Positions 63,322-64,000 of a stretch of 64,000 nt of DNA are shown piece by piece. Numbering within the stretch: position 1 is the stretch's first letter; each line of letters opens with the position of its first letter. The stretch is from NCED01 sp035493955 (GTDB taxonomy: Bacteria; Pseudomonadota; Alphaproteobacteria; Caulobacterales; Caulobacteraceae). The position numbers and the translations under genes were made by a program. Below the pieces are notes generated by a model, which was not told the origin of the DNA, did no database searches, and saw nothing but the letters and a program-made list of their open reading frames with translations. The stretch covers positions 62,001 through 126,000 of the forward strand of contig DATJHI010000035.1 of the NCBI GenBank assembly GCA_035493955.1, written 5' to 3'.

Positions 63322-64000
63322 ATGCCCCGCCTCTCCGACAAGGTCGCGCTGATCACCGGCGCCGGGCGCGGCATCGGGCGGGCGGTGGCGCTGAAGCTGG
63401 CCGGCGAGGGCGCGAATATCGTGCTGAACGACCTCGACCCCGAACCCGCCGCCGCCGTGGTCGCCGAGATCGAGGCGCTGGGGGTCAAGGCCCTGGCCGT
63501 TCCGGGCGACGTCGCGGCGGCCGACTTCGGCGAGCGGTTCGTCGGCGCGGCGACGGAGCGCTTCGGCGGCCTCGACATCGTCGTCAACAACGCCGGCTAC
63601 ACCTGGGACGGGGTGATCCAGAACACCGCCGACGACCAGTTCGAGGCGATGATGGCCGTCCACGTCTCGGCCCCCTTCCGCATCCTGCGCGCCGCCGCCG
63701 GGCCGATCCGCGAGCTGGCCAAGGCCGAGGCCGCCGAAGGGCGAACGGTCCATCGCAAGGTGGTCAATGTCTCGTCCATGGTGGGGCTCTACGGCAACGC
63801 CGGCCAGATCGGCTATTCGACGGCCAAGGCGGCGGTGGTGGGCATGACCCGCACCCTGGCCAAGGAGTGGGGCCGCTACGCGGTCAATGTGAACGCGGTG
63901 GCCTTCGGCCTGATCGAGACGCGCCTGACCCAGCCGGCGGGAGGCTCCATCGAGGTGGGCGGGCATGAGGTGGCCGTCGGCGTGCAGCCCGGCCTGTTGC
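63322..64000 (+). CDS. SDR family oxidoreductase, FabG-like (3' end outside window)
   Basis: 226 residues visible. Rossmann motif TGAGRGIGRA (residues 13-22), NNAG, catalytic Ser in VNVSSM and YSTAKAA. AAGGAAC precedes the ATG at 63322. An insertion of about 15 residues (AKAEAAEGRTVHRK) before the catalytic Ser sets it apart from FabG and recalls the larger 3-oxoacyl-ACP/beta-hydroxyacyl-CoA dehydrogenase-like SDRs. Substrate unknown. Confidence 0.9.
   Translation, partial: MPRLSDKVALITGAGRGIGRAVALKLAGEGANIVLNDLDPEPAAAVVAEIEALGVKALAVPGDVAAADFGERFVGAATERFGGLDIVVNNAGYTWDGVIQNTADDQFEAMMAVHVSAPFRILRAAAGPIRELAKAEAAEGRTVHRKVVNVSSMVGLYGNAGQIGYSTAKAAVVGMTRTLAKEWGRYAVNVNAVAFGLIETRLTQPAGGSIEVGGHEVAVGVQPGLL

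Overview
The window is about 70% GC, densely coded and syntenic with Caulobacteraceae. Diagnostic blocks are rpsF-rpsR-rplI near dnaB-alr-radA-cvpA-purF, the fabD-fabG-acpP-fabF-mltG-yicC-gmk run, the lptF-lptG-lptD-surA-pdxA-rsmA run, and a Caulobacter-type sphingolipid locus. I read it as a chromosomal segment of a Caulobacter/Phenylobacterium-like alphaproteobacterium. I see no rRNA, tRNA, CRISPR array, prophage or intact insertion sequence, and no gene-free stretch exceeds about 290 bp. Layout: 1-3.7 kb holds a YfgM-like TPR protein (partial), bamB and der (envelope assembly and ribosome assembly; the same order is found in E. coli). 3.7-8 kb holds an SDR, purF, cvpA and radA on the minus strand. 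8.1-12 kb holds a Yip1-type membrane protein, alr, a lower-GC DUF4760-like gene and dnaB. 12.2-19.7 kb looks like an accessory signalling block between dnaB and the ribosomal operon: a MASE1 hybrid kinase, an RpfF-like (DSF synthase) crotonase, a convergent RpfC-like membrane hybrid kinase and an unrecognised 413-residue protein. The RpfF-like gene is preceded by an AT-rich region full of TTAA tetramers, including a perfect CtrA-type box. 19.7-21 kb is the rpsF-rpsR-rplI operon, with an intrinsic terminator and a candidate S6:S18-binding leader. 21.3-28.3 kb holds an esterase and then the fatty-acid synthesis operon with mltG, yicC and gmk. 28.6-32.1 kb is a second accessory block: an orphan MEDS-PAS-PAS-HWE kinase, soxR with a canonical SoxR box lying over its own start codon, an ABM monooxygenase and a GNAT acetyltransferase. 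32.1-42.7 kb is rsmA-pdxA-surA-lptD-lptG-lptF (outer-membrane biogenesis) and, divergently, pepA-holC and an I78 inhibitor-like lipoprotein. 42.7-48.3 kb holds an ABC-F protein, ndk, a DUF2188 protein, purN-purM and rnd. 48.4-53.6 kb is a ceramide/sphingolipid biosynthesis cluster (serine palmitoyltransferase, dedicated ACP, ketosphinganine-reductase-type epimerase, acyl-ACP synthetase type ligase) plus a fatty acid hydroxylase/sterol desaturase family enzyme. 53.7-64 kb holds a metallophosphoesterase, an EF-G-like GTPase, a small conserved protein, a zincin, recQ, a PadR-HAAS-GIN operon, a TPR-2OG oxygenase fusion and a truncated SDR. The most interesting features are the putative DSF quorum-sensing module under a possible cell-cycle (CtrA) promoter, the sphingolipid cluster with an added hydroxylase, the SoxR box/start overlap with an RBS-sequestering hairpin on the other side, the S6:S18 leader candidate, and a recurring family of composite palindromic intergenic repeats.
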